Shown here piece by piece: positions 50,420-59,338 of a stretch of DNA of 64,000 bases; the first letter of the stretch is position 1, and each line of letters starts with the position of its first letter. The notes under the pieces were generated by a model. That model ran no database searches, had not been told where the DNA came from, and worked only from the letters and a program-made list of their open reading frames with translations. The position numbers and the translations under genes were made by a program. The DNA comes from Vreelandella aquamarina. GTDB taxonomy: Bacteria > Pseudomonadota > Gammaproteobacteria > Pseudomonadales > Halomonadaceae. The stretch lies in the NCBI RefSeq assembly GCF_900110265.1, contig NZ_FODB01000007.1, positions 1 through 64,000 on the forward strand, in the 5' to 3' direction.

Positions 50420-51210
50420 AGCAGCGTCTCCTGGGTGTGGGTTTTCAGTCCGCCCTGATGAAGTGCTTCCGTTAAGGCTGCCGTTGGACGGTCTCTCGAA
50501 ATGGGCAGGTCATAGGTAATGGTGGCGCCATAGGCTTCCGGGGCTTGAGGGTCGTGGCGGGTTTTGTCAAACACCCATAGCCGTGTGCCCAGCTCAAAGG
50601 CCTCTTTTAGGTCGTGGGTGATCATGAAGATGGTGAGCTGCTGCTCTTGCCAAAGTCGCGTGATTAATTCGTGCATGTCCTGGCGAATGCCGGGGTCCAG
50701 GGCACCAAATGGCTCATCCAGCAACAGCATGCGTGGCCGCATCATGAGCGCCTGGGCGATGGCTAGACGTTGCTGCATGCCGCCGGACAGCTCATGGGGA
50801 TACTTATTAAGCGCGTGACTTAGGCCAACTTCTTCAATACGTGCTTGGGCTTTCTCAATCGCGTGCCGTTTGGCAGTGCCAAAACTTTTTCCAAGCAGCT
50901 TGGCACTATGCAGCTCATCGGCCATCATCACGTTGCCCAGCACAGTCAGGTGTGGAAAGACGGAATACTTCTGAAATACCACCCCTCGATCCGGGCCGGG
51001 TTCGTTAGGAATGGGCTTACCATCTAGCAGAAGGTTGCCTTTTGAAATGGCTTCGGTGCCTAGCAGCATCTTTAAAAACGTGGTTTTACCGCAGCCAGAG
51101 GCACCTACCAGCGTGACAAATTCTCCTTGCTCGACGCTGAAATTAAGGTTCTCAAGCACGACGTGATGGCCGTAATGCTTTTCTAGGCGTTTGGCGGACA
51201 GTAGGCTCAT
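50416..51210 (-). CDS. ABC transporter ATP-binding protein, guanidine importer (predicted)
   Basis: This 264-residue ATPase has Walker A GASGCGKT (about 36-43), signature LSGGMQQR and Walker B LLLDEP, and belongs to the SsuB/TauB (nitrate/taurine) group. With the permease and binding protein it should form an importer. It overlaps the permease by four bases and the UAAP1 gene by four. The cluster position and the riboswitch upstream indicate guanidine or a guanidine compound, often annotated as a urea transporter. Confidence 0.85.
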   Translation of the reverse strand: MSLLSAKRLEKHYGHHVVLENLNFSVEQGEFVTLVGASGCGKTTFLKMLLGTEAISKGNLLLDGKPIPNEPGPDRGVVFQKYSVFPHLTVLGNVMMADELHSAKLLGKSFGTAKRHAIEKAQARIEEVGLSHALNKYPHELSGGMQQRLAIAQALMMRPRMLLLDEPFGALDPGIRQDMHELITRLWQEQQLTIFMITHDLKEAFELGTRLWVFDKTRHDPQAPEAYGATITYDLPISRDRPTAALTEALHQGGLKTHTQETLL

Positions 51211-52034
51211 GATTTGTCTCCTTCGCCCGAGTGGTACCAGGGAAAGGCAAGGCGCGATGTCCAGGCGAGAATCTGGTCAAGAAGGAACGCCAGCAGCGTA
51301 ATCCACGCCACGTAGGGCAGAATCACGTCCATCGACAGGTAGCGGCGAACCAGAAAAATGCGGTAACCAAGCCCCTCTTGGGCGGCAATTGCTTCGGCAG
51401 CTATTAAAAACAGCCAGGCGCTGCCGAGGGCCAAGCGAGTGGCATTCAGTAGCCGCGGCGTGAGTTGGGGCAGTAGCACCCGCAACAGTACCTGCCAGGA
51501 GCTGGCTCCCAGGGTTTGTGCTTTGATCAGCTGTTCATCGGGAAGTCGCAGCGCATGGCCTTGCAGGTCGCGAATCAGAAACGGCGTCACCCCAATCACG
51601 ATCAACGCGATCTTGGCGGCCTCACCGGTGCCAAAGGCGATGAATAGAATCGGAAGTATCGCCATCGGAGGGATAAGCGACGCGACGGTGACCAGCGGTG
51701 AGAGTTTGGCGCGGATGAGCGGAATGCCGCCGTTTAAAATACCCACTACGAGGCCGATGAAAGCGCTGATCGCCACGCCAATGAGAATCCGCTCTAAGCT
51801 GGCGAAAGTGTCTGTCCATAGAACGATTTGGCCAGTGCGTACGTTTTCTGCGGTGGCCAAATGATAAAATGAGCTTGCCATGGTGGCCGGAGTGGGCAGT
51901 AGCCGATCATTAGGGTTCTCGGCCAGCCGGGCATTGGAAAGGCTCAGGTAAACCATGGCCAATAACAGGAAAGGCAACAGTCCCAGCAGCCATCTGCTCC
52001 CTCGGGATGGGGCTAGATTAATGAGTCGCTTCAT
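51207..52034 (-). CDS. ABC transporter permease, guanidine importer (predicted)
   Basis: This 275-residue permease has about six helices and the EAA-type loop (LIKAQTLGASSWQVLLRVLL), the TauC/SsuC pattern. It is an inner-membrane subunit of the importer. It lies 60 bases after the binding-protein gene and overlaps the ATPase gene. Confidence 0.87.
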   Translation of the reverse strand: MKRLINLAPSRGSRWLLGLLPFLLLAMVYLSLSNARLAENPNDRLLPTPATMASSFYHLATAENVRTGQIVLWTDTFASLERILIGVAISAFIGLVVGILNGGIPLIRAKLSPLVTVASLIPPMAILPILFIAFGTGEAAKIALIVIGVTPFLIRDLQGHALRLPDEQLIKAQTLGASSWQVLLRVLLPQLTPRLLNATRLALGSAWLFLIAAEAIAAQEGLGYRIFLVRRYLSMDVILPYVAWITLLAFLLDQILAWTSRLAFPWYHSGEGDKS

Positions 52035-52094
52035 GGCGGATGTCCATCGAAGATAAAAGCAGAGGGAGCAGCCGTGGCTACTCCCATGGGCTAG

Positions 52095-53177
52095 TTACTG
52101 AGCGTCGAGGTAAGCTTGGGTAAAGCTGGGGTCGAAGCGCAGTTGCACGTTGCTCTCGTCTCCGAAGACGCCACTGGGTGTCTCAATGCCGACGACTTCT
52201 GCGTTTGGTGCCATGTCGCCTAGTAGGCCGTGCTGGAAGCTGAATTCAGCCACTCGCTGCATGGTGTTGAGCAGCTCTGGGCTTTCCATGAGCGCGATGG
52301 CTTCGGCGGGGTCGGTGTAGAGGTAGGTGGCGGCAAGTTGCTGACGATAACCGTCAATATCAGTGCCAGCGGCATCTGCCATGATGCCAAGCGCATTTTC
52401 ATCATCTGCCTCGATGAGTCCCATCACTTCATACCAAGCGCCTACCAGGGCATGACCCAGTGCCGGGTTATCCGCCAAGGTTTGCGTATTTACGACCATC
52501 ATGTCGAGTATCTCGCCGGGGATCTCAGCTGAGGTGTACACCACGTTGCTATCCGCCATATCCTCGATGGCACCTAACTGGGGGTTCCAGGCAGCGACGG
52601 CTTCTGTGGTGTCGCTCGCGAACAGGCCGACGATATCCGCATCGGACGTATTCACCGTTTCGATATCGCGTTCAGTCAAGCCAACGCTTTCGAGAGCACG
52701 GGCCAGAAAGTAGTGAGAGACGCTGAATTGAACGAGATTGACCTGACGGCCCGCAATATCGGCTAGGTCATCGCTGCCTTTCAGCACGATGCCATCATTG
52801 CCGTTGGAGTAATCGTTGATAATCAGTGCGGTGGAGTCGACGCCGCTGACCGATGGAATCGTTAGAGCATCCATGTTGGTCATGGCACACCCATCGACGT
52901 TGCCAGAAGTGAACTGATTGATGGATTCCACGTAATCATTCACCTGCACGACATCGATACTAATGCCGTATTCGTCGGCCCACTTATTGACCACGCCTTC
53001 TACGTCGGCATAGGACCAGGGCATCCAGCCGGCATAAATCGACCAGCAGACGCTAAAGTCGCTGCGTTCTTGCGCTTGGGTAGGTGTGATCGTCATCGTC
53101 AAGGATGATGCTAGTAGCGCCGCGGTCAGCGGAGCTAGGGACAGGCTTTTGAGGGCAGAGCGATTGGAACGGGTCAT
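52095..53177 (-). CDS. ABC transporter substrate-binding protein, guanidine importer (predicted)
   Basis: This 360-residue protein has a signal peptide (about 1-36, ending PTQA) and a TauA/SsuA-like two-lobe fold. Relatives are annotated as putative urea ABC transporter binding proteins. The mature chain has only about two lysines and many Asp and Glu, which points to a halophile. It is the first gene after the guanidine-I riboswitch, with GGAGG seven bases before the ATG. The ligand is inferred from the riboswitch and the enzymes downstream. Confidence 0.87.
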   Translation of the reverse strand: MTRSNRSALKSLSLAPLTAALLASSLTMTITPTQAQERSDFSVCWSIYAGWMPWSYADVEGVVNKWADEYGISIDVVQVNDYVESINQFTSGNVDGCAMTNMDALTIPSVSGVDSTALIINDYSNGNDGIVLKGSDDLADIAGRQVNLVQFSVSHYFLARALESVGLTERDIETVNTSDADIVGLFASDTTEAVAAWNPQLGAIEDMADSNVVYTSAEIPGEILDMMVVNTQTLADNPALGHALVGAWYEVMGLIEADDENALGIMADAAGTDIDGYRQQLAATYLYTDPAEAIALMESPELLNTMQRVAEFSFQHGLLGDMAPNAEVVGIETPSGVFGDESNVQLRFDPSFTQAYLDAQ

Positions 53178-53228
53178 GAGAGCCTCCAGCGGCTAAGAAA
53201 AAACTCAGGGGCATCGGCGCATCACTGT

Positions 53229-53345
53229 GCCTTATCCTCCCGGGCTTTTATCCCGCCGTGTAACCTTGCGCTTGCAAGGTCGATTGCTCTCGGACCAGCC
53301 ACGTCCATCAGGGGCATATCGTTGATGGCGTCGGAACCCTAGCGA
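53229..53345 (-). promoter_or_regulatory. Guanidine-I (ykkC) riboswitch
   Basis: Read on the minus strand, all conserved parts appear in order: CTAGGGTTCCG (53332-53342), TGGTCCGAGAG (53287-53297), a 7-base hairpin (53263-53280), ACGGCGGGATAAAAGCCCG (53241-53259) and CGGGAGGATAAG (53231-53242). This is the ykkC class I pattern that binds free guanidinium and turns genes on. It ends about 50 bases before the binding-protein ATG. A U6 tract (53198-53203) lies between, but I did not find a clear terminator stem, so the switching mode is open. Confidence 0.93.
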
Positions 53346-53412
53346 TCTATTGGAAACTCGATTGTGTGGCAGCGAAGGCAGCCAATACCCCATGTGTAAC
53401 ACTTAACTACAC

Positions 53413-53428
53413 AGCAAAATATTGGCCG
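53413..53428 (-). promoter_or_regulatory. Candidate sigma-54 promoter of the guanidine operon
   Basis: On the minus strand the sequence reads CGGCCAATATTTTGCT, with GG and GC ten bases apart and TTGCT at the -12 element, against the consensus TGGCACG-N4-TTGCW. It would start RNA at about 53402, some 57 bases before the riboswitch. This would tie the operon to nitrogen limitation through NtrC. It is a single-site match by eye. Confidence 0.45.
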
Positions 53429-53516
53429 TCATCTATAAAAATCATTAATTTTAATAGGTTATAGAGGTTTTATAGTTAACTCTAAGAAGCTGATGATAGA
53501 GTAATGCATTATCGTA

Positions 53517-53541
53517 GTGCGTAGAGCGGTGCGCTACGCAC
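53517..53541. repeat. Inverted repeat after epmB
   Basis: GTGCGTAG (53517-53524) and CTACGCAC (53534-53541) pair perfectly, and the inner bases extend the stem. It may end epmB transcription before the guanidine leader, although no T-run follows. The remaining bases of the 400-base gap 53178-53576 are AT-rich and hold no gene. Confidence 0.45.
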
Positions 53542-53576
53542 CGCAATGAAACAAAGAGGCCAATGGCAGGGGAGGA

Positions 53577-54599
53577 TCACAAAGGCGTTTTGCTCATCTT
53601 ACCTGGCACTTCACGCACCAGCCGTGGCATGAGAAAGCCGGGTAAGTGTTCCAATAGTGCTTGTATGAGCGCTTGCGCCTCTTTGTCAGGCACGTCAAAG
53701 TGCGCGGCGCCCTGAACTGGGTCGAGTACGTGGAGGTAGTAGGGCAGCACGCCTGCTTCAAACAGCCGTTCCGAGAGGGCTGCGAGGGTAGGCACGTTGT
53801 CGTTAATGTCCCGTAATAGAACGCTCTGGTTTAGCAGCGTGACGCCTGCCTGTTTTAAGCGCGTGCAGGCATCCACCACGGCCTGATCAATTTCATTGGC
53901 GTGGTTGATATGCAGCACGACGACTTTTTGTAAGCGGGTGCTGCCTAACCAGCTTAGCAGGCCTTCATCCACACGGTCGGGAATGACCACCGGCAAGCGG
54001 GTGTGAATGCGCAGCCGTTTTAGGTGAGGAATGCTCTCTAGCTGTTCGACCAGCCACGCCAGCTGCCGGTCGCTGGCGGCAAAGGGGTCGCCTCCTGATA
54101 GGATGGCTTCGTGAATCGAGGTGTCGGCACGTAGGTAGTCCAGCGCTTCCTGCCACTGGGCGCGGGAAGGCGAGTTCTCGCTATAAGGAAAATGGCGGCG
54201 AAAGCAGTAGCGGCAGTTGATTGCGCAGGCTGGGCTTGCTATCAGAAGTACCCGGTTTGCATATTTATGGATCAGCCCTTTGACGGGGCGGTGGTCGGCT
54301 TCCTCTAACGGGTCTGTGACGTAGCCCGGTGAGGCCAGTGTTTCATCGCCTATAGGCAGCACTTGACGCAACAGCGGGTCATTAGGGTCGTTGGGCTTAA
54401 TGCGGGCAAGGTAAGCGTCGGGCACGCAAATATCGAACAGACGATGTCCGGCCTGCACTTCGGGCAGCCATTGGGCGTCTAAACCAAGGCGTTGGCAGAG
54501 CGTGTCGGGATCACGAATCGCATGAGAAAGCTGCTGCTGCCAGGAGGTCGAAACCTGGGCATGGGCGTGGTGACCAGCGATAATGATGTTCTCCTGCAA
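53577..54599 (-). CDS. epmB: EF-P (R)-beta-lysine 2,3-aminomutase EpmB
   Basis: This 340-residue radical SAM/PLP enzyme turns (S)-alpha-lysine into (R)-beta-lysine for EF-P modification. The 4Fe-4S motif is CAINCRYC and the RRHF that follows is typical; a SGGDPF block binds SAM. I propose a TTG start at 54599 because AAGGAGG lies six bases before it and the length then equals E. coli EpmB (342). An ATG at 54725 would add 42 residues and overlap the efp leader. It is divergent from efp. Confidence 0.88.
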   Translation of the reverse strand: MQENIIIAGHHAHAQVSTSWQQQLSHAIRDPDTLCQRLGLDAQWLPEVQAGHRLFDICVPDAYLARIKPNDPNDPLLRQVLPIGDETLASPGYVTDPLEEADHRPVKGLIHKYANRVLLIASPACAINCRYCFRRHFPYSENSPSRAQWQEALDYLRADTSIHEAILSGGDPFAASDRQLAWLVEQLESIPHLKRLRIHTRLPVVIPDRVDEGLLSWLGSTRLQKVVVLHINHANEIDQAVVDACTRLKQAGVTLLNQSVLLRDINDNVPTLAALSERLFEAGVLPYYLHVLDPVQGAAHFDVPDKEAQALIQALLEHLPGFLMPRLVREVPGKMSKTPL

Positions 54600-54736
54600 A
54601 AAGCCCTCCTTCGGGTTATCATGCGCGCACTTAGCGGCGTTGCTATTCGCAATGACGCAACTGACGGTAACGTAAGTGGCTGGCAGATCGCCGCACGTAC
54701 GACATAGACAATTGAAACAGACCATTGAGAGGCATT

Positions 54737-55303
54737 ATGGCGAACTATTCTACCAACGAATTCAAAGCAGGTTTGAAAGTAATGCTCGACGGCGACCCCT
54801 GTTCGATCGTTGAGAACGAGCTGGTGAAGCCGGGTAAAGGCCAGGCGTTCAACCGCGTGAAGCTGCGCAACCTGATGACAGGCCGTGTGGGTGAGAAAAC
54901 CTTCAAGTCTGGCGACTCTTTAGAAGGCGCTGACGTCATGGATCTGGAAATGGAGTACCTCTATACCGACGGTGATATGTGGTACTTCATGAAGACCGAC
55001 GGCTCGTTTGAGCAGTATGCGGTAGAGAAAAAAGCGCTGGGTGATACCGTCAAGTGGCTAAAAGAGCAGGTACCTTACATTCTTACCTTGTGGAACGATA
55101 AGGCCATTTCCGTAACGCCGCCTAATTTCATCGAGCTGGAAGTCGTAGAGACTGACCCAGGCCTAAAAGGCGATACGGCACAGGGTGGTTCTAAGCCTGC
55201 TACGCTATCTTCGGGTGCTGTGGTTCGCGTACCGCTGTTCATCAATCAGGGTGAAGTGCTGAAAATCGACACCCGTTCTGGTGAGTACGTATCACGCGCT
55301 TAA
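54737..55303 (+). CDS. efp: Elongation factor P
   Basis: This 188-residue factor relieves ribosomes stalled at polyproline. Three beta-barrel domains are present. The loop PGKGQAF carries Lys34, the lysine that EpmA modifies with beta-lysine, so this is the lysine type, not the arginine-rhamnose type. I start at the ATG at 54737 with GAGAGG upstream. epmB lies divergently and epmA follows, so modification enzymes and target sit together. Confidence 0.95.
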   Translation: MANYSTNEFKAGLKVMLDGDPCSIVENELVKPGKGQAFNRVKLRNLMTGRVGEKTFKSGDSLEGADVMDLEMEYLYTDGDMWYFMKTDGSFEQYAVEKKALGDTVKWLKEQVPYILTLWNDKAISVTPPNFIELEVVETDPGLKGDTAQGGSKPATLSSGAVVRVPLFINQGEVLKIDTRSGEYVSRA

Positions 55304-55350
55304 CCGCGCGATGATAAAAGCGGCAGACATAGTCGCTTAAGCGTTTCGTT

Positions 55351-55385
55351 CATAAAGCCACGCGATACTGTTGCGTGGCTTTATG
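55351..55385 (+). terminator. Hairpin terminator between efp and epmA
   Basis: CATAAAGCCACGC (55351-55363) and GCGTGGCTTTATG (55373-55385) pair perfectly over 13 bases, followed by TTGTT. It ends efp and sits 17 bases before the epmA ATG. Confidence 0.75.
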
Positions 55386-55402
55386 TTGTTAGGGAGAAGG
55401 GA

Positions 55403-56383
55403 ATGACACTGAACTGGCAGCCAACGGCAACGATGGGCACCTTGCGCGAGCGCGCACGTTTGATCGCGACGGTGCGCGCCTTTTTTGCTGCTCGGGGCAT
55501 ATGGGAGGTGGAGACGCCAGTGCTCGGCCAAGGGGGCAGCACCGACGTGCATCTAGTGTCGCTATCGTCGCTTGCCCGCACCGATAAAGGTCAGCGCAAG
55601 CTATGGCTGCAAACCTCGCCTGAGTTTCATATGAAGCGACTGCTGGCGGCCGACAGCGGCCCCATTTTTCAGCTGGCAAAAAGCTTTCGTGATGGCGAAG
55701 TGGGGGCTCGGCACAATATCGAATTCACCATGCTGGAGTGGTACCGCCCTGGTTTCACGCTGGCGCAGTTGATAGAGGAGACAACGGCGCTGGTGGCGCA
55801 CGTATTGCCCCAGTCACCTGGCCCTGTGGTGTACTACCGTTATCGCGAACTCTTTCATCGCCACTTGGAGGTGGACCCGTTCACCACGTCGCTGGTCACG
55901 CTGCGGTCGCTAGCAGCAGAGCGGGGCAATATGTCGGCCCAAGCGCTAGCCGAGGAGGGGCGCGATACTTGCCTGGATCTGCTCATGGGAATGGTTATCG
56001 AGCCAACCTTGGGGCAACAGGAACTTAGCGTAGTCGTTGACTATCCTGCGAGCCAAGCGGCGCTGGCGCGACGTCATCAGGATGCCGATGGCGAATGGGT
56101 GGCCTCTCGCTTTGAGCTATACCTGAACGGTATCGAGCTCGCCAATGGCTACGATGAGTTGACCGATGCCGAGGAGCAGCGCCAGCGTTTCGATGCAGAT
56201 AATGCCGAGCGTCGCCGGTTGGGGCTACCTGAAGTAGATGTCGATGCTCATCTACTGGCAGCGCTAGAACAGGGGCTGCCAGCCTCTTCCGGCGTGGCGC
56301 TGGGGCTGGATCGTTTGATCCAATTAGCGCTGGGTAAAACGCGCCTGGAAGAGGTCTTGGCGTTTTCGACGGCTAACTGCTAA
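55403..56383 (+). CDS. epmA: EF-P--(R)-beta-lysine ligase EpmA
   Basis: This 326-residue protein resembles the catalytic core of class II lysyl-tRNA synthetase without the anticodon-binding domain. Motif 2 lies around FRDGEVGARHNIEFTMLEWY and motif 3 near SSGVALGLDRL. It transfers beta-lysine to Lys34 of EF-P. Length equals E. coli EpmA (325). It lies 100 bases after efp and is convergent with psd. Confidence 0.92.
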   Translation: MTLNWQPTATMGTLRERARLIATVRAFFAARGIWEVETPVLGQGGSTDVHLVSLSSLARTDKGQRKLWLQTSPEFHMKRLLAADSGPIFQLAKSFRDGEVGARHNIEFTMLEWYRPGFTLAQLIEETTALVAHVLPQSPGPVVYYRYRELFHRHLEVDPFTTSLVTLRSLAAERGNMSAQALAEEGRDTCLDLLMGMVIEPTLGQQELSVVVDYPASQAALARRHQDADGEWVASRFELYLNGIELANGYDELTDAEEQRQRFDADNAERRRLGLPEVDVDAHLLAALEQGLPASSGVALGLDRLIQLALGKTRLEEVLAFSTANC

Positions 56384-56401
56384 CAACGCGGCCAGCCTGG
56401 C

Positions 56402-57244
56402 TCAGGGCGTTGGGGTAGCGAGGCTCTGCCCCATTTGCACTGTTGCCCCTAGCGCGTGGTTGCCAAACGCCACGGGTTTAGCGAAACACAACACGACGGT
56501 GGAGCCGAGCTTGAAGCGGCCCATCTCAGCACCTTTCTCCAGCACAATCGGCTGCCCGAAGCGCATGCGCTGAGGGTGGCCCGACAGCGGTGTTACTTGC
56601 CCAGACCAGACGGTTTCAATGGCGGCTACAATCATGGCGCCGACCAGCACCATCGCCATAGGGCCGTGCTCGGTATCAAAGATGCACACCAAACGCTCAT
56701 TGCGGGCGAACAAGCCGGGCACGTAGTTGGCGGTGGCTTGGTTGACCGAAAAGAGTCGCCCCGGCACGTAGATCATTTCCCGCAGCGTGCCGGTCACTGG
56801 CATATGCACGCGGTGGTAGTCGCTTGGCGAGAGATAAACCGTCGCGAAGCTGCCGTTCAAAAACTCATCAGCTAACGCTTTGTCGCCGCCCAGCAGGGTT
56901 TGGACGGAAAACGTATGCCCTTTTGCCTGCACCAGTTTGCCCGCCGTGGTGAGGCGGCCAAACTGTGAAAGCGTGCCATCCGCAGGGCTCAGTAGACCTT
57001 CGCCCAGTGGGCGAGCATCCGCTTTCAGCGCGCGGGTAAAAAAGTCGTTGAATGTGGCGTAGGCGGTGGGGTCTGGCTCCAGCGCCTGGCTCATATCCAC
57101 CTTAAAGCGCTTGATAAACGCTTTAATCAGGGTGTCTTTCACCCAGGGGTTATCGCACTGGGCAAACTTACCCGTCAGGCGCGACAGCGCGTGTTGAGGC
57201 AAGGGGTATTGAAGTAGTGAAAAGGCTTTTTGGGAGAGGGTCAC
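56402..57244 (-). CDS. psd: Phosphatidylserine decarboxylase
   Basis: This inner-membrane enzyme of about 280 residues makes phosphatidylethanolamine. The pyruvoyl-forming LGST site is in the C-terminal third; self-cleavage between Gly and Ser gives the two subunits. The [12 protein letters not shown] stretch is also conserved. The longer frame from 57295 overlaps the rhodanese gene, so I prefer a GTG at 57244, right before the VTLSQKAF start. No strong ribosome site is seen, so the start is tentative. Confidence 0.88.
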   Translation of the reverse strand: MTLSQKAFSLLQYPLPQHALSRLTGKFAQCDNPWVKDTLIKAFIKRFKVDMSQALEPDPTAYATFNDFFTRALKADARPLGEGLLSPADGTLSQFGRLTTAGKLVQAKGHTFSVQTLLGGDKALADEFLNGSFATVYLSPSDYHRVHMPVTGTLREMIYVPGRLFSVNQATANYVPGLFARNERLVCIFDTEHGPMAMVLVGAMIVAAIETVWSGQVTPLSGHPQRMRFGQPIVLEKGAEMGRFKLGSTVVLCFAKPVAFGNHALGATVQMGQSLATPTP

Positions 57245-57254
57245 AGTAATATCT

Positions 57255-58097
57255 TCATTTCTCGATGGGTGTATCGTCGCGGTTGCCCCATTCACCCCAG
57301 GAACCCGCGTAGCCGCGTATATTAAAGCCTAGCGCTTTACCTACAAGCCAAGTAAAGCTGCTGCGGTGGTGGCTTTGGCAGTGGGTGGCAATTTCCTTAT
57401 CGGGAGTGAGCCCTAGGGCATTAAGTTCGGTCATGAGCTCGGCGTAGTCGCGGATTCTCAGCGCCCGGCTGCGATCCATGGCGTCTAGCCAATCCATGTT
57501 CACTGCACCAGGAATATGTCCCAAGTGTTTGTTGTTGCCGCGTTCGCCGTCGTACTCCGCTTTGGAGCGGGCGTCCCAAATGGCAAACTGTTTGTTGCTG
57601 AGCTTCTCTTTGATCTCATCGCAAGTAATGGCGGCACTAGGGTTGAGAATCTCAGCGTGGTATTCGCTTGGCGTTGGCGCGGTGGGCTCGGTGCTCTCTT
57701 CCAGGCCTGCGTCGCGCCAGGCGTGAATGCCGCCGTTTAGATAGGAGTAGCGGGTGTGGCCGATCAGCTCCAGTGTCCAGAGCAGGCGAGCTGCCCAGCC
57801 GCCGCCTTCGTCGTCGTAAGCCACTACATGGGTGTCGCGGGTTAATCCCAGCGCGCTGAATAACTTGGAGAGAAACTCCACCGACGGCACGTCGTTGGGC
57901 ACTGGGCCTTCGCCGCGCATCAAGTAGCGAAAATCCAGATAAATGGCGCCGGGAACGTGGCCCTGACGGTAGCTTTCGCCATTGGCGGGCACATCGATAA
58001 TCAGCAGTTCAGGCGCCTGTAAGTGCTCTTGTAACTGCTCCGGCTCCACGATGAGTGGCAATAGATTGTGTTCTGATGAGTGGCTGGCGGTGCTCAT
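57255..58097 (-). CDS. Thiosulfate sulfurtransferase (rhodanese, RhdA-like)
   Basis: This 280-residue protein has two rhodanese domains: an inactive one (about 15-130) and an active one (about 150-275) with the CQSHHRSS loop, close to CQTHHRS of Azotobacter RhdA. It moves sulfur from thiosulfate to cyanide or another thiol acceptor. The ATG at 58097 has GGGAG seven bases upstream and is preferred over one at 58115. psd follows on the same strand. Confidence 0.88.
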   Translation of the reverse strand: MSTASHSSEHNLLPLIVEPEQLQEHLQAPELLIIDVPANGESYRQGHVPGAIYLDFRYLMRGEGPVPNDVPSVEFLSKLFSALGLTRDTHVVAYDDEGGGWAARLLWTLELIGHTRYSYLNGGIHAWRDAGLEESTEPTAPTPSEYHAEILNPSAAITCDEIKEKLSNKQFAIWDARSKAEYDGERGNNKHLGHIPGAVNMDWLDAMDRSRALRIRDYAELMTELNALGLTPDKEIATHCQSHHRSSFTWLVGKALGFNIRGYAGSWGEWGNRDDTPIEK

Positions 58098-58169
58098 ATC
58101 CGGCTCCCTTAACATTAAGACAACTGCAACGAGGTTAACGACGGTGTCGCCCTGGTCATTGTAGGTTCG

Positions 58170-59192
58170 TCACTGCGAATTCAAGCTATCGAGAATACGT
58201 CGATAGCTGGCAAAACGCTCTGGATGAATCTTGCCTGCCTCGACGGCGTCCAGTAAAGCGCAGCCCGGCTCATTGCGGTGGCGGCAGTCCCGGAAGCGGC
58301 AAAGGCCCAAATAGGGGTGGAACTCGATGAAACCATCGGTCACTTCCTGCTCGTCCAGATGGATCAGGCCAAACTCGCGAATGCCGGGCGAGTCGATAAG
58401 TTCGCCATTGCTGACTTCGTCGCTGCGCATGGCATAGAGACGCGCTGTGGTCGTCGTGTGCGTGCCTTTACGCGAATCTTCCGATAGCGCGCCAATACGC
58501 AGGGTTTCGTCGGGCAGTAGTAGGTCAATCAGCGATGATTTCCCCACGCCACTTTGGCCGACGAATACCGAGGTGCGGCCCGCGAGCTGCTGGCGCAACT
58601 TGTCCAGCCCTTCGGGGTTGGCCGTGGTGGTGCGTACCACCGGATAGCCTAGCTGGTGATAGCGCTCCAGCAGCTGACCGAGTTCGCCGCCATCGTCTGG
58701 CAGTAAATCGGTTTTATTCAGCACCAGCACAGGCGCGATGCCGGTAGCTTCAGCGGCTACCAGATAGCGGTCAATCAGGTTGGGGTGGGGCGCAGGCTCG
58801 ACGGCGAATACAATCAGCAGCTGATCGATATTGGCGGCTACCGGCTTAAGCTGGCCGCGTGGGTCAGGGCGCTTCAAAATACTGTCGCGCTCTTCACGGG
58901 CAACCACCACGCCAGAGCCATCCTGGCCTGCCCGCCAGATCACTCGGTCGCCGGTTACCAAGCCATCTAGGTTGGCGCGCAGGTGGCAGCGTATAGGTGT
59001 GCCGTCGGCGTCACGCACTTCCAGCGTACGGCCAAAGTGGGCCATCACTCGACCCGGCTGCTCTGGGCCGTATTCGCCTGCAGAGAGCTTTTCGGTATCC
59101 TTGGAATCGCGCTTTTCAGCGCGCTGGGCGCGTTCGGCTTGAATCTTCTCGACTCGCCACTGCTGCTGGCGGCTTAATTTACGTTTGCTCAT
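58170..59192 (-). CDS. rsgA: Ribosome small-subunit GTPase RsgA
   Basis: This 340-residue circularly permuted GTPase helps mature the 30S subunit. The order is an OB-fold (about 40-110), then G4 NKTD, the P-loop GQSGVGKSS and DSPGIREF, and a C-terminal zinc finger with RFRDCRHRNEPGC. The basic N-terminus (MSKRKLSRQQ) is typical. I start at the ATG at 59192, not the GTG at 59198. It faces orn divergently, as in E. coli. Confidence 0.93.
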   Translation of the reverse strand: MSKRKLSRQQQWRVEKIQAERAQRAEKRDSKDTEKLSAGEYGPEQPGRVMAHFGRTLEVRDADGTPIRCHLRANLDGLVTGDRVIWRAGQDGSGVVVAREERDSILKRPDPRGQLKPVAANIDQLLIVFAVEPAPHPNLIDRYLVAAEATGIAPVLVLNKTDLLPDDGGELGQLLERYHQLGYPVVRTTTANPEGLDKLRQQLAGRTSVFVGQSGVGKSSLIDLLLPDETLRIGALSEDSRKGTHTTTTARLYAMRSDEVSNGELIDSPGIREFGLIHLDEQEVTDGFIEFHPYLGLCRFRDCRHRNEPGCALLDAVEAGKIHPERFASYRRILDSLNSQ

Positions 59193-59338
59193 GACCACCT
59201 GATGATCGTTACAATAGACGTCATTGTACCCACCAGGGCGGTCAACTGTCCTGTATGGGGTGCGGGTTAGCGCAATATAAGCGACACTTTTACTTTATTC
59301 GCCGATGTCAGGGCGAAACTGGCCAAGGAATGAATGCA

